Positions 7,481-16,005 of a stretch of DNA of 64,000 nt are shown in pieces (positions within the stretch are counted from its first letter, which is position 1; each line of letters starts with the position of its first letter). The notes beneath the pieces are model-generated. The model had not been told where the DNA came from. It worked only from the letters and a program-made list of their open reading frames with translations, and did not search any database. The position numbers were made by a program, and so were the translations under genes. This DNA is from Intestinimonas aquisgranensis (GTDB lineage Bacteria > Bacillota > Clostridia > Oscillospirales > Oscillospiraceae). The stretch is from assembly GCA_020687605.1 (NCBI GenBank), contig JAJEQY010000003.1:1-64000 (forward strand), written 5' to 3'.

Positions 7481-9721
7481 TTGGCTAAGAAGAAGGCCCC
7501 CCAGGAGGGGGGCAAGCGGGTGGACGACTCCAACGTCCTGGGCCTTCACGCCGAGGTGCTGGAGCAGCCCATCACCCAGACCCTGGAAATCAACTATATG
7601 CCCTACGCCATGAGCGTCATCGTCTCCCGGGCCATCCCGGAGATCGACGGCTTCAAGCCCTCCCACCGCAAGCTCCTCTACACCATGTACCAGATGAAGC
7701 TGCTGGGTGGGAACCGCACCAAGTCGGCCAACGTGGTGGGCGCCACCATGAAGCTCAATCCCCACGGCGACGCCGCCATCTACGACACCATGGTCCGCCT
7801 GAGCCGGGGCTACGGCGCCCTCCTCCACCCCCTGGTGGACTCCAAGGGCAACTTCGGCAAGGTGTACTCCCGGGACATGGCCTGGGCCGCCCCCCGTTAC
7901 ACCGAGGTGCGCTTGGACCCCATCTGCGCCGAGTTTTTCCGGGACATCGACCAGGACGCCGTGGACTTCGTGCCCAACTACGACGGCACCATGGCCGAGC
8001 CCACCCTCCTGCCCACCACCTTCCCCAACGTGCTGGTCTCCTCCAACATGGGCATCGCCGTGGGCATGGCCTCCAACATCTGCGGCTTCAACCTGGCCGA
8101 GGTGTGCGACACCACCGCCGCCTACCTCAAAAACCCCAACTGTGACCTGATGGCCACCCTGAAGGCCCCAGATTTCCCCACCGGCGGCGAGCTCCTCTAC
8201 GACGAGCGGGAGCTCAGCGCCATCTATGAGACCGGCCGGGGCTCCTTCAAGGTCCAGGCCCGGTGGCGGTACGTGAAGGAAGAAAACCTCATCGAGATCT
8301 ACGAGATCCCCTACTCCACCACCGTGGAGGCCATCATGGACAAGGTCTCCGAGCTGGTGAAGAACGGCAAGGTGAAGGAGATCTCAGATATGCGGGACGA
8401 GACCGACCTGAGTGGCCTCAAGCTCACCATGGACCTGAAGCGGGGCACCGACCCGGACAAGCTTATGGCCAAGCTCTTCCGCATGACCCCCCTGCGGGAC
8501 TCCTTCTCCTGCAACTTCAACATCCTCATTGCCGGTATGCCCCGGGTCATGGGGGTGCGGCAGATCCTGGAGGAGTGGACGGCCTGGCGCATGGAGTCCA
8601 TCCGCCGCCGGACCTACTTCGTCCTGGGCAAGCGCCGGGAAAAGCTCCACCTCCTCCAGGGTCTCCAGAAGATCCTGCTGGACATCGACAAGGCCATCAA
8701 AATCATCCGGGAGACCGAGGAGGATGCCGAGGTGGTGCCCAACCTGATGATCGGCTTCGGCATCGACGAGGTCCAGGCCGAGTATGTGGCCGACATCAAG
8801 CTGCGCAACATCAACAAGGAGTATATCCTCAAGCGGACCCGTGAGACGGAGGACCTGGAAAAGGAGATCGCCGACCTCCAGGACCTGGTGGACAGCCCCG
8901 GCCGCATCAAAAAGACCATCGTGGCCGAGCTCGCGGCTGTCAAGAAGAAGTACGCCGCCCCCCGGCGGACCGGGCTCCTCTACGACCTGCCCGAGGAGAC
9001 CGACGACGGCGGGGAGGACGTGCCCGACTACCCGGTAAATGTTTTCCTCTCCAAAGAGGGCTATTTCAAAAAGATCACCCCCCAGTCCCTGCGCATGAGC
9101 TCGGAGCAGAAATACAAGGAGGGGGATGGCGCCTACCTCCAGTGGGAGTGCACCAACCGGGACGAGCTGCTGGTCTTTACCGATCGCCAGCAGTGCTACA
9201 AGACCCGCATGAGCGACTTCGAGGACGCCAAGGCCAGTGTGCTGGGCGACTACCTGCCCACCAAGCTGGGCTTCGACGAGGGGGAGAGCTTCCTCTGGGC
9301 CTGCGTGCCCGGGGACTACTCCGGAAACCTCCTCTTCTTCTTTGAAAACGGCAAGGTGGCCCGGGTGGAGCTGGCCGGCTACCAGACCCAGACGAGAAGA
9401 AAGCGCCTTACTGGGGCATACTCTGATAAGAGCCCCCTGGTCCGGGGCTTCCTCCTCCGGGAGGACATGGAGATGGCGGTGTGGTCCACCGAGGGCCGCT
9501 GCCTCATCTTCCACACCGCCGCCCTCAACCCCAAGACCACCCGCACCACCCAGGGCGTGGCGGTGATGACCCTCAAGCCCAAGTATAAGGTGGAGGGCGC
9601 CGCCCCCCTGGACCAGACCCCCATCCAGAATGCCGCCCGCTACCGGGCCCGGAGCCTGCCGGTGTCCGGCGCCCTTCTGAAGGAGGAGGACCGGGGCGAG
9701 GAGCAGATGAGCCTGCTGTGA
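7481..9721 (+). CDS. Type II DNA topoisomerase, breakage-reunion (ParC/GyrA-like) subunit
   Basis: A 746-residue DNA-cleaving subunit, partner of the ParE-like protein at 3375. The winged-helix segment ends in AAPRYTEVRL, which holds the catalytic tyrosine (about residue 140) and its preceding arginine. A coiled-coil region follows (about 440-500). The C-terminal part is a degenerate beta-pinwheel without a QRRGGKG-type GyrA box, which favours a topoisomerase IV-like enzyme over gyrase. The start is TTG at 7481 with AAAGGA about 9 bp upstream; no ATG fits better. It is transcribed with the secreted protein only 36 bp upstream. Confidence 0.87.
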   Translation: MAKKKAPQEGGKRVDDSNVLGLHAEVLEQPITQTLEINYMPYAMSVIVSRAIPEIDGFKPSHRKLLYTMYQMKLLGGNRTKSANVVGATMKLNPHGDAAIYDTMVRLSRGYGALLHPLVDSKGNFGKVYSRDMAWAAPRYTEVRLDPICAEFFRDIDQDAVDFVPNYDGTMAEPTLLPTTFPNVLVSSNMGIAVGMASNICGFNLAEVCDTTAAYLKNPNCDLMATLKAPDFPTGGELLYDERELSAIYETGRGSFKVQARWRYVKEENLIEIYEIPYSTTVEAIMDKVSELVKNGKVKEISDMRDETDLSGLKLTMDLKRGTDPDKLMAKLFRMTPLRDSFSCNFNILIAGMPRVMGVRQILEEWTAWRMESIRRRTYFVLGKRREKLHLLQGLQKILLDIDKAIKIIRETEEDAEVVPNLMIGFGIDEVQAEYVADIKLRNINKEYILKRTRETEDLEKEIADLQDLVDSPGRIKKTIVAELAAVKKKYAAPRRTGLLYDLPEETDDGGEDVPDYPVNVFLSKEGYFKKITPQSLRMSSEQKYKEGDGAYLQWECTNRDELLVFTDRQQCYKTRMSDFEDAKASVLGDYLPTKLGFDEGESFLWACVPGDYSGNLLFFFENGKVARVELAGYQTQTRRKRLTGAYSDKSPLVRGFLLREDMEMAVWSTEGRCLIFHTAALNPKTTRTTQGVAVMTLKPKYKVEGAAPLDQTPIQNAARYRARSLPVSGALLKEEDRGEEQMSLL

Positions 9722-9752
9722 TGGAAGATCCCAATCCCCTCTGGAGGTATCT

Positions 9753-10622
9753 ATGAAAAAGACCCTGAGCAAAACCCTGCTGGCCTATGTGTGGATCACC
9801 GTGGCGTCGGTGATCTACGCCGTGGGCTTCAACTGGTGCTACGAGCCCAACCAGATCGGCTTCGGCGGCATTACCGGTGTGGCCCAGATCATCAACGCCT
9901 TCCTGCCCTGGGCCCCCATCGGCACCGTGGTCATCATCCTCAACGCCCCGCTCTTCCTGCTGGGCTGGCGGCTGCTGGGAGGGCACCTCCTCCTCTCTTC
10001 CCTCTACGCCATGTTCGTCTCCTCCCTGGCCATCGACGTGCTCCACATGTTCCACACCTTCCAGCCCATGGACCCCATGCTGGCCACCATCTACGGCGGC
10101 GTGCTCATGGGGGGCTCCCTGGGCATCGTCTTCCTCCAGGGCGCTACCACCGGCGGCACCGACCTCATCGCCCGGCTCCTGAAGCTGAAGCTGGCCTGGC
10201 TGCCCATGGGCAAGATCCTCATGGCCACCGACCTGGTGGTTATCGTGGCAGTGGCCCTGGCCTTTGGCAACATATACAGCGCCCTCTACGGCGTGGTGGC
10301 CCTCTTCCTCTCCTCCAAGGTGATGGATATGGTCCTCTACGGCCTGGACACCGCCAAGGTGGCCTATATCATCAGTCAGGACTCCCGGACCATCGCCCAG
10401 AAGCTCACCCGGGACCTGGATCGAGGCGTCACCATTCTCCAGGGCCGGGGCGCCTGGTCCGGCCAGGACAAGGAGGTGCTCATGTGCGCCTTCAAGCAGC
10501 GGCAGATCGTGGCCATGAAGCGCATGGTCAAGGAGGTGGACCCCGCCGCCTTCCTCATCGTCTGCGACGCCCACGACGTCATGGGCGAGGGATTCCGGGA
10601 GTACCAGCAAAACGACTTGTGA
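9753..10622 (+). CDS. YitT family membrane protein with DUF2179 domain
   Basis: A 289-residue integral membrane protein with about five or six hydrophobic helices in residues 10-190, including the family segments GFNWCYEPNQIGFGGITG and GATTGGTDLIARLL. A cytoplasmic DUF2179 domain (about 200-285) follows. The biochemical role of the family is not established; some members are discussed as transporters. A CTGGAGG-type site precedes the ATG. The LUD gene follows within 20 bp, which suggests co-transcription. Confidence 0.88.
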   Translation: MKKTLSKTLLAYVWITVASVIYAVGFNWCYEPNQIGFGGITGVAQIINAFLPWAPIGTVVIILNAPLFLLGWRLLGGHLLLSSLYAMFVSSLAIDVLHMFHTFQPMDPMLATIYGGVLMGGSLGIVFLQGATTGGTDLIARLLKLKLAWLPMGKILMATDLVVIVAVALAFGNIYSALYGVVALFLSSKVMDMVLYGLDTAKVAYIISQDSRTIAQKLTRDLDRGVTILQGRGAWSGQDKEVLMCAFKQRQIVAMKRMVKEVDPAAFLIVCDAHDVMGEGFREYQQNDL

Positions 10623-10641
10623 TGTGAAAGAAGGGTGTTTT

Positions 10642-11229
10642 ATGGCAGATCTCGAAAAATTGCAGAAGAGTCTGGAGGCGGAGGGCTTTGCCGTCTCCCG
10701 CTTCGATACGGCGGCCCAGGCCGCCGACTACTTAGACGCCGCCCTGGACGGTAAGACCATCGGCATCGGCGGCTCCATCACCGTCCAGGAGATGGGGCTG
10801 GGGGAGCGGCTGGCCAAACACAACACCGTCCTCTGGCACTGGGCGGGGAGCACAACCCAGGAGGCCGCCGACACCCAGGTCTACCTCACCTCGGTGAATG
10901 GCGCCGCTGAGACCGGTGAGCTCATCAACATCGACGGCACCGGCAACCGGGTGGCCTCGGGGCTCTTTGGCCATGAGAAGGTGTACTTCATCGTGGGCCG
11001 GAACAAGGTGGCCCCCGACTACGACGCCGCCCTCTGGCGGGCCCGGAACATCGCCGCCCCCAAGAACGCCCAGCGGCTGGGCCGCAAGACCCCCTGCGCC
11101 GCCAAGGGCGACCGCTGCTACAACTGCAAGAGCCCCGAGCGGATCTGCCGGGCCCTGGTGGTGTACTGGGAGAAGCCCAACAGCATGGACATGGAAGTGG
11201 TGCTGGTGGATGAGGACCTGGGCTATTAA
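10642..11229 (+). CDS. LUD domain protein (LutC/YkgG-like)
   Basis: A 195-residue protein of the LUD (lactate-utilisation, DUF162) fold, with the glycine-rich IGIGGSITVQEMGL loop and the NIDGTGNRVASG segment. The C-terminus has four clustered cysteines (CAAKGDRCYNCKSPERIC), a possible metal or Fe-S site. No LutA or LutB partner is nearby, so a role in lactate oxidation is not supported by context. ATG 10642 is preferred over an upstream GTG at 10624 because AAGGGTG lies just before it. Confidence 0.82.
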   Translation: MADLEKLQKSLEAEGFAVSRFDTAAQAADYLDAALDGKTIGIGGSITVQEMGLGERLAKHNTVLWHWAGSTTQEAADTQVYLTSVNGAAETGELINIDGTGNRVASGLFGHEKVYFIVGRNKVAPDYDAALWRARNIAAPKNAQRLGRKTPCAAKGDRCYNCKSPERICRALVVYWEKPNSMDMEVVLVDEDLGY

Positions 11230-12334
11230 GGGGCGCTTTGCCGCCCTGGCTCTGGCCCTACTGACTGTGCTCAGCGGCTGTTCAGCCATGCTGGAGCGGG
11301 AGTACCAGTCGGTGGAGCCCCACATCCGGCTCAGCGTGGCGGAGGACGATTCCAACGCGGTGTGGGCGGAGAGCTACTCCGAGCTCCAGAGCGCCATTCT
11401 GGCCCAGGTGAAGGCCCACCAGGAGGTGGGCGTCATCCGCCTGAAGAACTGGAAGGGGGACGTGGAGGAGCAGCTCACCCGGGCCTGCGACGAGATCAGC
11501 CACTCCGACCCCCTGGGAGCCTACGCCGTGGACCGCATCCAGCACAGCTTCACCCGGATGGTCTCCTACTATGAGGCCACTATCACCATCGACTACCGTC
11601 GCTCGGCGGAGCAGATCGCCGCCGTCACCACCGTCACCGGCAGCGGCGCCATCCGGGCCGAGCTGCTGGACGCCCTGGACGGCTTCGTCCCAGAGACAGT
11701 CTTCCAGATCAACTACTTTGACGAGACCCAGGATGCCGACTACATCCGGAACCTCATCCGGGAGGCCTACTATGACCTGCCCGCCGCCGCCCTGGGTATG
11801 CCTGAGGCCCAGGTGAACCTGTACCCCGATGCGGGGAGCCGGCGGGTGGTGGAGGTCCTTCTCACCTATCCCGAGGACACCAAGACCCTCCAGGGCAAGC
11901 GGGTACAGCTGGAGGATGCCGCCACCGATCTGGTAGAGCCCTACCGTACCGGTCTTGCCGACCGTGTGTTGGCCTCGGTGCTCTTCAGCACCCTGCGGGA
12001 GCGCTCCGACGCCGACGGGGCGGCGGGATCTACCGCCTACCACGCTCTGGTAGAGGGAGCCGCCGACAGCGAGGGTATGGCCCTGGCCTACAAGGAGCTG
12101 TGCGACCTCACGGAGCTGCCCTGTCAGGTGGTGGAGGGGGATCTGGATGGCGTTCCTCACTTCTGGACCATCGTCACCCTGGAGGAGGGGAGCTTCCATG
12201 TGGACCCCTCCCGGGAGGATGGCATCCTCCTCACCGACGCCCAGATGGCCCAGACAGGCTATACCTGGCCGGAGGGAGAATACCCCGTCTGCGGCGAGGC
12301 GGAGATCCCCACAGAAGAAAATGTGGAAAATTGA
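11210..12334 (+). CDS. Lipoprotein with a degenerate transglutaminase-like domain
   Basis: A 374-residue predicted lipoprotein. Starting at ATG 11210 gives a fitting signal, with the hydrophobic run FAALALALLTVLSGC and the lipobox cysteine at residue 24; this overlaps the LUD gene by 20 bp. Residues about 270-345 resemble a transglutaminase-like core. His lies in VPHFWTIVTL and Asp in FHVDPSR. The position where active enzymes have the nucleophilic Cys reads ADSEGMALAY, so catalysis by the usual mechanism is unlikely. It may be a structural or binding protein at the cell surface. The domain call is by motif only. Confidence 0.7.
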   Translation: MRTWAIKGRFAALALALLTVLSGCSAMLEREYQSVEPHIRLSVAEDDSNAVWAESYSELQSAILAQVKAHQEVGVIRLKNWKGDVEEQLTRACDEISHSDPLGAYAVDRIQHSFTRMVSYYEATITIDYRRSAEQIAAVTTVTGSGAIRAELLDALDGFVPETVFQINYFDETQDADYIRNLIREAYYDLPAAALGMPEAQVNLYPDAGSRRVVEVLLTYPEDTKTLQGKRVQLEDAATDLVEPYRTGLADRVLASVLFSTLRERSDADGAAGSTAYHALVEGAADSEGMALAYKELCDLTELPCQVVEGDLDGVPHFWTIVTLEEGSFHVDPSREDGILLTDAQMAQTGYTWPEGEYPVCGEAEIPTEENVEN

Positions 12335-12343
12335 AAAAAACTA

Positions 12344-12372
12344 TTGACAGAAGCGGCAAGTGTGGCTATAAT
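12344..12372 (+). promoter_or_regulatory. Promoter of the tRNA-Gly gene
   Basis: Perfect TTGACA (12344-12349) and TATAAT (12367-12372) with a 17-bp spacer. The tRNA 5' end is 15 bp beyond the -10 box. Confidence 0.9.
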
Positions 12373-12386
12373 ATCATTTGTCGCTT

Positions 12387-12462
12387 GCAGGTGTAGCTCA
12401 TCTGGTAGAGCGCCACCTTGCCAAGGTGGAGGTAGCGAGTTCGAGCCTCGTCACCTGCTCCA
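12387..12462 (+). tRNA. tRNA-Gly, anticodon GCC
   Basis: A 76-nt cloverleaf. The acceptor stem pairs GCAGGTG (12387-12393) with CACCTGC (12452-12458). The discriminator is T and the CCA end is encoded (12460-12462). The anticodon stem CCACC/GGTGG encloses the loop TTGCCAA with anticodon GCC at 12420-12422, reading GGC and GGT codons. The T-loop TTCGAGC is normal. Confidence 0.97.
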
Positions 12463-12468
12463 GCAAAA

Positions 12469-12498
12469 AGGACACGACTTAGGTCGTGTTCTTTTTTT
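12469..12498 (+). terminator. Terminator of the tRNA-Gly transcript
   Basis: GGACACGAC (from 12470) pairs with GTCGTGTTC (to 12491), including one wobble, and is followed by seven T. Confidence 0.88.
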
Positions 12499-12550
12499 AT
12501 GCCTGGGCGGATGGGCTGTGCCCCTTTGCCAAAAAACTTTTTTCACCCAC

Positions 12551-12579
12551 GAAAACTTTCCGCCTACCCCTCCGTCTAA
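12551..12579 (+). promoter_or_regulatory. Candidate ECF-sigma (SigV-type) promoter
   Basis: GAAAACTTT (12551-12559) and CGTCTAA (12573-12579) match the bipartite consensus of Bacillus-type ECF promoters (GAAAC-like -35, CGTC -10). There are 16 bp between AAC and CGTC. It lies 33 bp before the SGNH gene that heads the sigma/anti-sigma operon. This is the position expected for autoregulation. Confidence 0.75.
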
Positions 12580-12611
12580 CATACAGAAAGACAGAGAAGG
12601 AGGGGAGCCGC

Positions 12612-13508
12612 TTGGCTTATCAACCGAAACGCTACCGGCGGAAGAAACGGCGCACCGCAGTGCCCCGTCTGCCCGTCGCCGTGCTGCTCCTGGTATTGCT
12701 GCTGGCCGGAAGCTGGTCGGTGCTGTCCGCCCATGTGAGCGCTCGTCATGATACCGATGATCTGCCCCGACAGAAGGCAGAGAGACAGGAGACTGCGGTC
12801 CCAGTGGAGACTACTGATGTGACCGTGACACCTCCCCCTGAGGAGACTGTCACCGTCCCTGAGGAGACGGAAGCCGTCCAGGGCTATGACTATACCGCCC
12901 CCGTACCCCAGGGGGAGCGGGTGGAAAACGACTGGTTTGAGGACGCCGCCTTTTTGGGGGATTCTCTCACCGACGGCCTGCTGCTGTACAGTGACATTCG
13001 GGGGGCTGCCAACCTCTCTTATAAGGGCCTCACCGTTCAGTCCGTCCGCACCGATCAGGTGATTCGGGTGGACGGAGGGAAATATACCCCTCTGGAGGCC
13101 CTGGGGCAGAAGACCTACGGTAAGGTTTACATCCTGCTGGGCATCAACGAGCTGGGCTGGTACAACGACCAGCGGTTCTATGACTGCTATGCCCAGCTCA
13201 TCGATCTGGTCCGGGAGGCCCAGCCCAACGCCCAGATCTACCTCCAGACCCTGCTGCCGGTGACGGCGGAGAAGTCGGAGAGCCATGAGTGGCTGAAAAA
13301 CGAGAAGATTGCCGTCTACAACGACCTTATCGCCCAGCTGGCCGAGGAGAAGGAGGTCTATCTGGTGGACGCCCACGCCGCCCTGGCCGACGAGAACGGC
13401 GTGCTGCCGGCGGATGAGAGCACCGACGGCGTCCACCTCACCAAGAGCGGCTATCAGTGCTGGGCCGACTACCTCCGGACCCACACCGTGGCGCCGGAAG
13501 AACCATAA
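12612..13508 (+). CDS. Membrane-anchored SGNH/GDSL-type hydrolase or acyltransferase domain protein
   Basis: A 298-residue protein with a very basic N-terminus (KRYRRKKRR), one membrane anchor (VAVLLLVLLLAGSWSVL, about residues 23-40), a Pro/Thr/Glu-rich linker and an extracellular SGNH domain. The serine block is FLGDSLTDG, the Asn block is LLGINELGW, and the Asp/His block is TDGVHLTKSGY. The start is TTG at 12612, 6 bp after AAGGAGGGG. As first gene of a SigV/RsiV-like operon behind an ECF promoter, it may act on peptidoglycan O-acetylation, since the OatA protein of SigV regulons ends in an SGNH domain. That role is inference. Confidence 0.82.
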   Translation: MAYQPKRYRRKKRRTAVPRLPVAVLLLVLLLAGSWSVLSAHVSARHDTDDLPRQKAERQETAVPVETTDVTVTPPPEETVTVPEETEAVQGYDYTAPVPQGERVENDWFEDAAFLGDSLTDGLLLYSDIRGAANLSYKGLTVQSVRTDQVIRVDGGKYTPLEALGQKTYGKVYILLGINELGWYNDQRFYDCYAQLIDLVREAQPNAQIYLQTLLPVTAEKSESHEWLKNEKIAVYNDLIAQLAEEKEVYLVDAHAALADENGVLPADESTDGVHLTKSGYQCWADYLRTHTVAPEEP

Positions 13509-13529
13509 CGGAAGGAAGCTGCCATCCCC

Positions 13530-14036
13530 TTGAGACAGAACGTCCCGGACAACCGCCAGCTGCTGGTGGAGCATATTCTCGACGGACAGACGGATTTTTA
13601 CCGCCTGGCGATGAGCTATGTCAAAAATCGGGACGCGGCCCTGGACGTGGTGCAGGAGGCCATCGTGAAGGCCCTCAGTAAGGTGGACACCGTCCGGGAG
13701 CCGGCCTATCTCAAAACCTGGTTCTACCGCATCCTCATCAACGAGGCCATGAACTACTTCCGGCGGAACCGGAACCTGGTTTCCCTGGAGGACGTGATGG
13801 TGGACCGGGCGGAGGAGCCCAGGGACCCGGGGGAGCGTCTGGACCTCTACGACGCCATCGACCGGCTGTCCTTCCCGGAACAGACCGTTGTCAAGCTGCG
13901 CTACTTTGAGGATATGAAGCTGGAGGAGATCGCCCAGGCCACCGGGGCCAACCTGAACACAGTGAAGTCCCGGCTCTACAAGGCCATCCGAAAGCTCAAG
14001 GACATGACTGGAGAGGAGATCGACTATGCACCCTGA
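13530..14036 (+). CDS. sigV: ECF-type RNA polymerase sigma factor (SigV-like)
   Basis: A 168-residue group IV sigma factor. Region 2 is clear (FYRLAMSYVKN, DVVQEAIVKA, YLKTWFYRILINEAMNYFRR). Region 4 shows FPEQTVVKLRYFEDMKLEEIAQ followed by the DNA-binding helix NLNTVKSRLYKAIRKLK. Start TTG 13530 is preceded by GGAAGGAAG at 11-12 bp. The next gene, overlapping by 11 bp, is an RsiV-like anti-sigma factor, so this is most likely SigV, which responds to lysozyme-type cell-wall stress in Bacillus and Enterococcus. The upstream GAAAAC...CGTC promoter suggests it transcribes its own operon. Confidence 0.85.
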   Translation: MRQNVPDNRQLLVEHILDGQTDFYRLAMSYVKNRDAALDVVQEAIVKALSKVDTVREPAYLKTWFYRILINEAMNYFRRNRNLVSLEDVMVDRAEEPRDPGERLDLYDAIDRLSFPEQTVVKLRYFEDMKLEEIAQATGANLNTVKSRLYKAIRKLKDMTGEEIDYAP

Positions 14037-14880
14037 AATGGAACGAGCCAAAGCACGCTATCACCAGCAGGAAGTGCCGGAGGAGCTCTCTCTGACGGTA
14101 CGGGCCGCCATCCGCGAGGGGAACCAGCGGCGGAAGAGACGCCAGACCCTGCGCAGGAGCCTGGCCACCGCCCTGGCCAGCTGTGCCTGCTTCGTGTTGC
14201 TGGTCAACGGCAGTCCCAGCTTTGCACAGGCGGTGTATGAGGTGCCGGTGCTGGGCAGCCTGGCGAAGATCTTTACCGTTACCGAATATACCATCAACGA
14301 CGATGAGCGGGTCATCGACGTGCGCCTCCCCGCCCTGGAGAACACCGGCCACACCGAGCTGGAGCAGAAGATCAACCAGGAGATCTCCACCCGTGTCCAG
14401 GCCGTCATCGACGAGGCCGAGGCCCGTGCCCGGGAGACCAAGGAGGCCTATGTGGCCACCGGCGGCGATCCCGACGACTATATGCCGGTCATCATCGATG
14501 TGGACTACGAGGTCAAGTGCCAGAACGACCAGTACCTCTCCTTTGTGATCAACAAGACAGAGACCAGAGCCAGCGCCTACACCGAGTTCTACACCTATAA
14601 CATTGACCTGGAGACCGGCAAAGAGCTTACCCTGCGGGACCTGCTGGGACCCAACTGGATGGAAACGGTCAACACCCAGGTGGCCGAGCAGATTGAGGAG
14701 CGCTCCAAAGACCCGGACAACGTCTTTTGGACCGCCGAGCAGGGCGGCTTCCAGGGCATCGAGGAGGATCAGCCCTTCTACCTCAACGAGGATGGCCTCC
14801 CCGTGGTGGTCTTTGAGAAATATGAGCTGGGCCCTGGTTCCATGGGCAATCAGGAGTTTGTCATCCAGACGGGTGACTGA
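14026..14880 (+). CDS. rsiV: Anti-sigma factor RsiV-like (DUF4163/DUF3298)
   Basis: A 284-residue membrane protein, about the length of Bacillus subtilis RsiV. Residues 1-42 form a basic cytoplasmic sigma-binding tail. Residues about 45-60 are the single membrane segment, followed by a possible signal-peptidase site (NGSPSFAQA). The outer part carries a DUF4163-like domain (TEYTINDDERVIDVRLPAL) and a C-terminal DUF3298 domain (FYTYNIDLETGKELTLRDLLG). In Bacillus, this architecture binds lysozyme directly, triggers cleavage of RsiV and frees SigV. It overlaps the sigma gene by 11 bp, consistent with coupled translation. Confidence 0.85.
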   Translation: MHPEMERAKARYHQQEVPEELSLTVRAAIREGNQRRKRRQTLRRSLATALASCACFVLLVNGSPSFAQAVYEVPVLGSLAKIFTVTEYTINDDERVIDVRLPALENTGHTELEQKINQEISTRVQAVIDEAEARARETKEAYVATGGDPDDYMPVIIDVDYEVKCQNDQYLSFVINKTETRASAYTEFYTYNIDLETGKELTLRDLLGPNWMETVNTQVAEQIEERSKDPDNVFWTAEQGGFQGIEEDQPFYLNEDGLPVVVFEKYELGPGSMGNQEFVIQTGD

Positions 14881-14905
14881 TTATATAACATCTGCCTCCA
14901 ACAAG

Positions 14906-14953
14906 CCGGACGGGCGGATACGGTGCTTCCGTATCCGCCCGTCCGGTCTTTTT
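14906..14953 (+). terminator. Strong terminator of the SGNH-sigma-anti-sigma operon
   Basis: An uninterrupted 18-bp stem (CCGGACGGGCGGATACGG at 14906-14923 with its complement at 14929-14946), a 5-nt loop and TCTTTTT. Confidence 0.95.
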
Positions 14954-15015
14954 ATCGGGAGATCGTGCAAAGGTTAAAAATGGGAATGCCTAGATTTTAT
15001 GGGAACTGGATGCAA

Positions 15016-15045
15016 TTTACAGGGCAAAATTCATCATTTTATACA
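15016..15045 (+). promoter_or_regulatory. Possible promoter of the enoyl-CoA/CoA-transferase operon
   Basis: TTTACA (15016-15021) and TATACA (15040-15045) are spaced 18 bp apart in a markedly AT-rich stretch (about 14980-15090). They lie about 130 bp before the first gene. Nothing else is recognised in the long leader. Confidence 0.5.
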
Positions 15046-15173
15046 AAAATATTTTTTAAAATACCGGTAAAAATGATTGCTTTTCACAATACAAAGTGGT
15101 AGCCTTTAAGTGTAAGGGCCGGTGTTACCGGAAACCCAGATCTGAGCAAGCTTGTGAAAGGAGCAGGGTAAAA

Positions 15174-15968
15174 ATGGAACTGAAGAAGCTGATCTACACT
15201 GTGGAAGACGGCATCGCGGTTATCACCATGGACTACCTGAAGAACCTCAACGCCATTGATGAGCAGATGGCGGACGAGCTCCAGTATGTGGTGGACGCGG
15301 CGGAGCAGGACCCGGCGGTACGGGTGGTCGTACTCAAGGGCAGCAAGAAGGCCTTTTCCGCAGGCGGGGACATCGGCTACTTCTATCAGCTGATCCAGGC
15401 TGGCGGCGAGGTCAATATGGACGGGCTCATCAGCAAGGTGGGCGGCGTGGCCGACGGCATCAAGCGCATGAGCAAGATGGTCATCACCTCGGTGTGCGGT
15501 GCCGCTGCGGGGGCCGGTGTAAGTCTGGCCCTGGCCGGCGACTTCATGATCTGCGCCGACAACGCCAAATTCATCCTGGCATTTGTAAACCTGGGCCTGG
15601 TGCCCGATACCGGCGCCACCTATCTGCTCTCCAAGAGCATCGGGACTGCCCGTACCATGGAGTTGGCGGCCACCGGACGGCCCGTGGACGCCCAGGAGGC
15701 CAAGGCGTTGGGTTTGGCCTACAAGGTGACCACTGTGGATGAGCTGGACGAGGTGACCATGGCCTTTGCGAAAAAGCTGGCCGCGGGTCCCCTTGTCTCG
15801 TACAAGAACATCAAAAAGCAGCTCTACGACGCCAGTTACAGCGACTACAAGCAGTGGCTGGCCGAGACTGAGGTGCCCACCCAGCGGGAGTGCGCCGCCT
15901 CCATGGACTTCCAGGAGGGCTGCAAGGCATTTGTGGAGAAGCGCAAGGCCCAGTTCCAGGGGAAGTGA
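15174..15968 (+). CDS. Enoyl-CoA hydratase/isomerase family protein (PaaG-like)
   Basis: A 264-residue crotonase-fold enzyme acting on acyl-CoA esters. Oxyanion-hole segments are FSAGGDIGYF and CGAAAGAGVSLALAGD. The two glutamates of true enoyl-CoA hydratases are missing. In their place is FVNLGLVPDTGATYLL, the Asp-containing signature of PaaG-type isomerases, so double-bond isomerisation is as likely as hydration. The start ATG 15174 has AAGGAGCAGGG upstream. It leads an operon with both subunits of a CoA transferase, placing it in a fermentative pathway through CoA thioesters; the substrate is not evident. Confidence 0.82.
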   Translation: MELKKLIYTVEDGIAVITMDYLKNLNAIDEQMADELQYVVDAAEQDPAVRVVVLKGSKKAFSAGGDIGYFYQLIQAGGEVNMDGLISKVGGVADGIKRMSKMVITSVCGAAAGAGVSLALAGDFMICADNAKFILAFVNLGLVPDTGATYLLSKSIGTARTMELAATGRPVDAQEAKALGLAYKVTTVDELDEVTMAFAKKLAAGPLVSYKNIKKQLYDASYSDYKQWLAETEVPTQRECAASMDFQEGCKAFVEKRKAQFQGK

Positions 15969-16005
15969 TACACAGGCGAATTACGCCGAACACCCATAAG
16001 GAAAG

